Of a stretch of DNA of 64,000 nucleotides, positions 63,098-64,000 are shown one piece after another. Position 1 is the stretch's first letter, and every line of letters begins with the position of its first letter. Source of the DNA: Sphingomonas sp. BAUL-RG-20F-R05-02. GTDB taxonomy: Bacteria; Pseudomonadota; Alphaproteobacteria; Sphingomonadales; Sphingomonadaceae. The notes beneath the pieces are model-generated. The model saw only the letters and a list, made by a program, of their open reading frames with translations. It made no database searches and was not told the origin of the DNA. The stretch is from the NCBI RefSeq assembly GCF_022662305.1, contig NZ_JAKNQH010000001.1:620001-684000 (forward strand). Direction: 5' to 3'. Both the position numbers and the translations under genes were made by a program.

Positions 63098-64000
63098 TTA
63101 TTCCGCAGGTTCCTCAACCGGCGCGGCCAGCGCGGGTGTGGCATCGCCATACCGCGCCAGCGCCTCGACCGGTTGAACCTCGTCGATCTCCTTCGCGCCG
63201 GTATCGATGTTGAGATCGCGGAACTTCCGCGCCGTCACCAGCGCACGGCTTTCGAAACTGCTGACGAAGGTGTTGTAGTTGTTGACCGCCGAGGTCAGCC
63301 CACCGCCGACCTTGCGCAGATCGCCCGCCGCCTTGGCGAGCCGCTCGTACAATTCCTTGCCGAGCGCGCCGATCTCGTGCGCCTGCTTCGCCATCTTCTC
63401 CTGCCGCCATACCGCATCGACCGTACGCGCGATCGCAATCAGGTTGGTCGGTGTGGCAAGCAGCACGCGCTTTTCAAACGCAAAGTCCCACAGGCTCGGA
63501 TCATATTCGAGCGCGGCGGTGAGGAAATGTTCGCCCGGCACGAACATGATGACGTAATCGGGCGCATCGGCGAACTGGTTCCAATACGCCTTGTTACCAA
63601 GCCCGTTGACGTGCGCACGCATAGACGCGGCATGCGCGGCAAGCCCGACCTTCCGCTCCGACTCATCGACCGCGCCGAACGCGTCCTGATAGGCATTGAG
63701 CGACACCTTGGCGTCGATCACCAGACTGCGCCCGCCCGGCACCTTGACGATCGCGTCGGGCCGCAGCCGCCCGCCCTCGTCACCGCCGGAGATGCTGACT
63801 TCGGTCTGGAAGTCGGTATGTTCGGACAAGCCGCAGGTTTCCAACACGTTCTTCAGTTGCTGCTCACCCCAGCGACCGCGTGATTTCGGCGCGTTGCGTA
63901 ACGAATTGACCAGCTTGGCGGCCTCGCTCGACACCTTCTCCTGGCCGACGCGCAAGCCTTCGAGCTGGCCCTTCAACTGATCGAACGCGCTGACCCGCTC
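63098..64000 (-). CDS. rmuC: DNA recombination protein RmuC, 3' part
   Basis: RmuC is a putative nuclease-related protein that limits DNA inversions. The gene runs past the right edge: the frame is open to base 64000 (ERVSAFDQLKGQLEGLRVG), so the true N-terminus with its membrane anchor and coiled coil is missing. The nuclease-like core has NAPKSRGRWGEQQLKNVLET, PGGRSLVIDAKVSLNAYQDA, FVPGEHFLTAALEYDPSLWD and LLATPTNLIAIARTVDAVWR. An internal TTG at 63976 is only an apparent start. Confidence 0.95.
   Translation of the reverse strand, partial: ERVSAFDQLKGQLEGLRVGQEKVSSEAAKLVNSLRNAPKSRGRWGEQQLKNVLETCGLSEHTDFQTEVSISGGDEGGRLRPDAIVKVPGGRSLVIDAKVSLNAYQDAFGAVDESERKVGLAAHAASMRAHVNGLGNKAYWNQFADAPDYVIMFVPGEHFLTAALEYDPSLWDFAFEKRVLLATPTNLIAIARTVDAVWRQEKMAKQAHEIGALGKELYERLAKAAGDLRKVGGGLTSAVNNYNTFVSSFESRALVTARKFRDLNIDTGAKEIDEVQPVEALARYGDATPALAAPVEEPAE

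Noticed and set aside
1..64000. Mobile elements, prophage, CRISPR arrays or defence islands
   Set aside because: No transposase, integrase, phage structural gene, regularly spaced repeat or defence-type gene cluster is visible on either strand.

Overview
The window is a dense, GC-rich stretch of ordinary chromosome from an alphaproteobacterium, most probably a sphingomonad (Sphingomonas or a close relative). This rests on gene content and order, not on a database search. The supporting signs are a complete Entner-Doudoroff set (zwf-pgl-edd-glk-eda), a large TonB-dependent receptor, an alphaproteobacterial GTTC-N7-GTTC SOS box in front of recA, a CckA-type hybrid kinase near recA and smpB, and the fabD-fabG-acpP-fabF-mltG order. 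I see no insertion sequence, prophage, CRISPR array, rRNA or tRNA gene. No segment stands out as an obvious recent acquisition.

Layout. 1-2.0 kb: the 3' end of purF and a short-chain dehydrogenase. 2.0-9.6 kb (minus strand): a tightly coupled cytochrome c maturation cluster ccmC-D-E-(micro-ORF)-F-G-H-TPR, followed by photolyase and cyclopropane synthase. 9.6-11.1 kb: a VOC protein diverging from a radical SAM protein. 11.1-17.7 kb (minus): lolC/E-lolD-GNAT-gpx-dnaE. 17.7-18.1 kb: a 435-bp gene-free stretch with a palindrome, a run of hairpins that looks like a structured RNA, and the terminator of the next gene. 18.1-20.6 kb: a TonB-dependent receptor. 20.8-22.8 kb: a small heat-shock protein and an RNB ribonuclease. 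22.9-25.1 kb (minus): pyrG and secG. 25.2-32.6 kb (plus): MarR regulator, SH3-like protein, argC, then the Entner-Doudoroff operon.

32.6-33.1 kb: a DUF2501 protein. 33.1-37.5 kb (minus): the fatty-acid synthesis cluster ending in mltG. 37.7-39.5 kb (plus): an RcnB-like protein and rpsF-rpsR-rplI. 39.6-43.8 kb (minus): a possible 25-residue lipopeptide, a bestrophin channel, a one-TM protein and alaS. 43.9-47.3 kb: an M24 peptidase, a dicarboxylate symporter and a GST. 47.5-51.6 kb (minus): recA with its SOS box, a receiver-only regulator and cckA. 51.6-56.5 kb: an M13 peptidase, DUF2062, smpB, a secreted hypothetical, dapA and acyP. 56.6-64 kb: recG diverging from sdhE-mfd, a hypothetical protein and the 3' part of rmuC.

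How the genes fit together. The Entner-Doudoroff genes convert glucose or glucose 6-phosphate to pyruvate and glyceraldehyde 3-phosphate, and the last three overlap at their start and stop codons. The ccm genes mature periplasmic cytochromes c, and overlapping stop and start codons link most of them. DnaE, RecA, RecG, Mfd, RmuC, photolyase and the SOS box form a loose DNA replication and repair theme across the window.

The points most worth checking are small or non-coding. They are a 29-codon ORF that exactly bridges ccmE and ccmF, a three-hairpin RNA candidate near 17.9-18.0 kb, competing hairpins before edd, a leader before rpsF, and a lipobox micropeptide near 39.7 kb. I found no clearly new multi-gene system.
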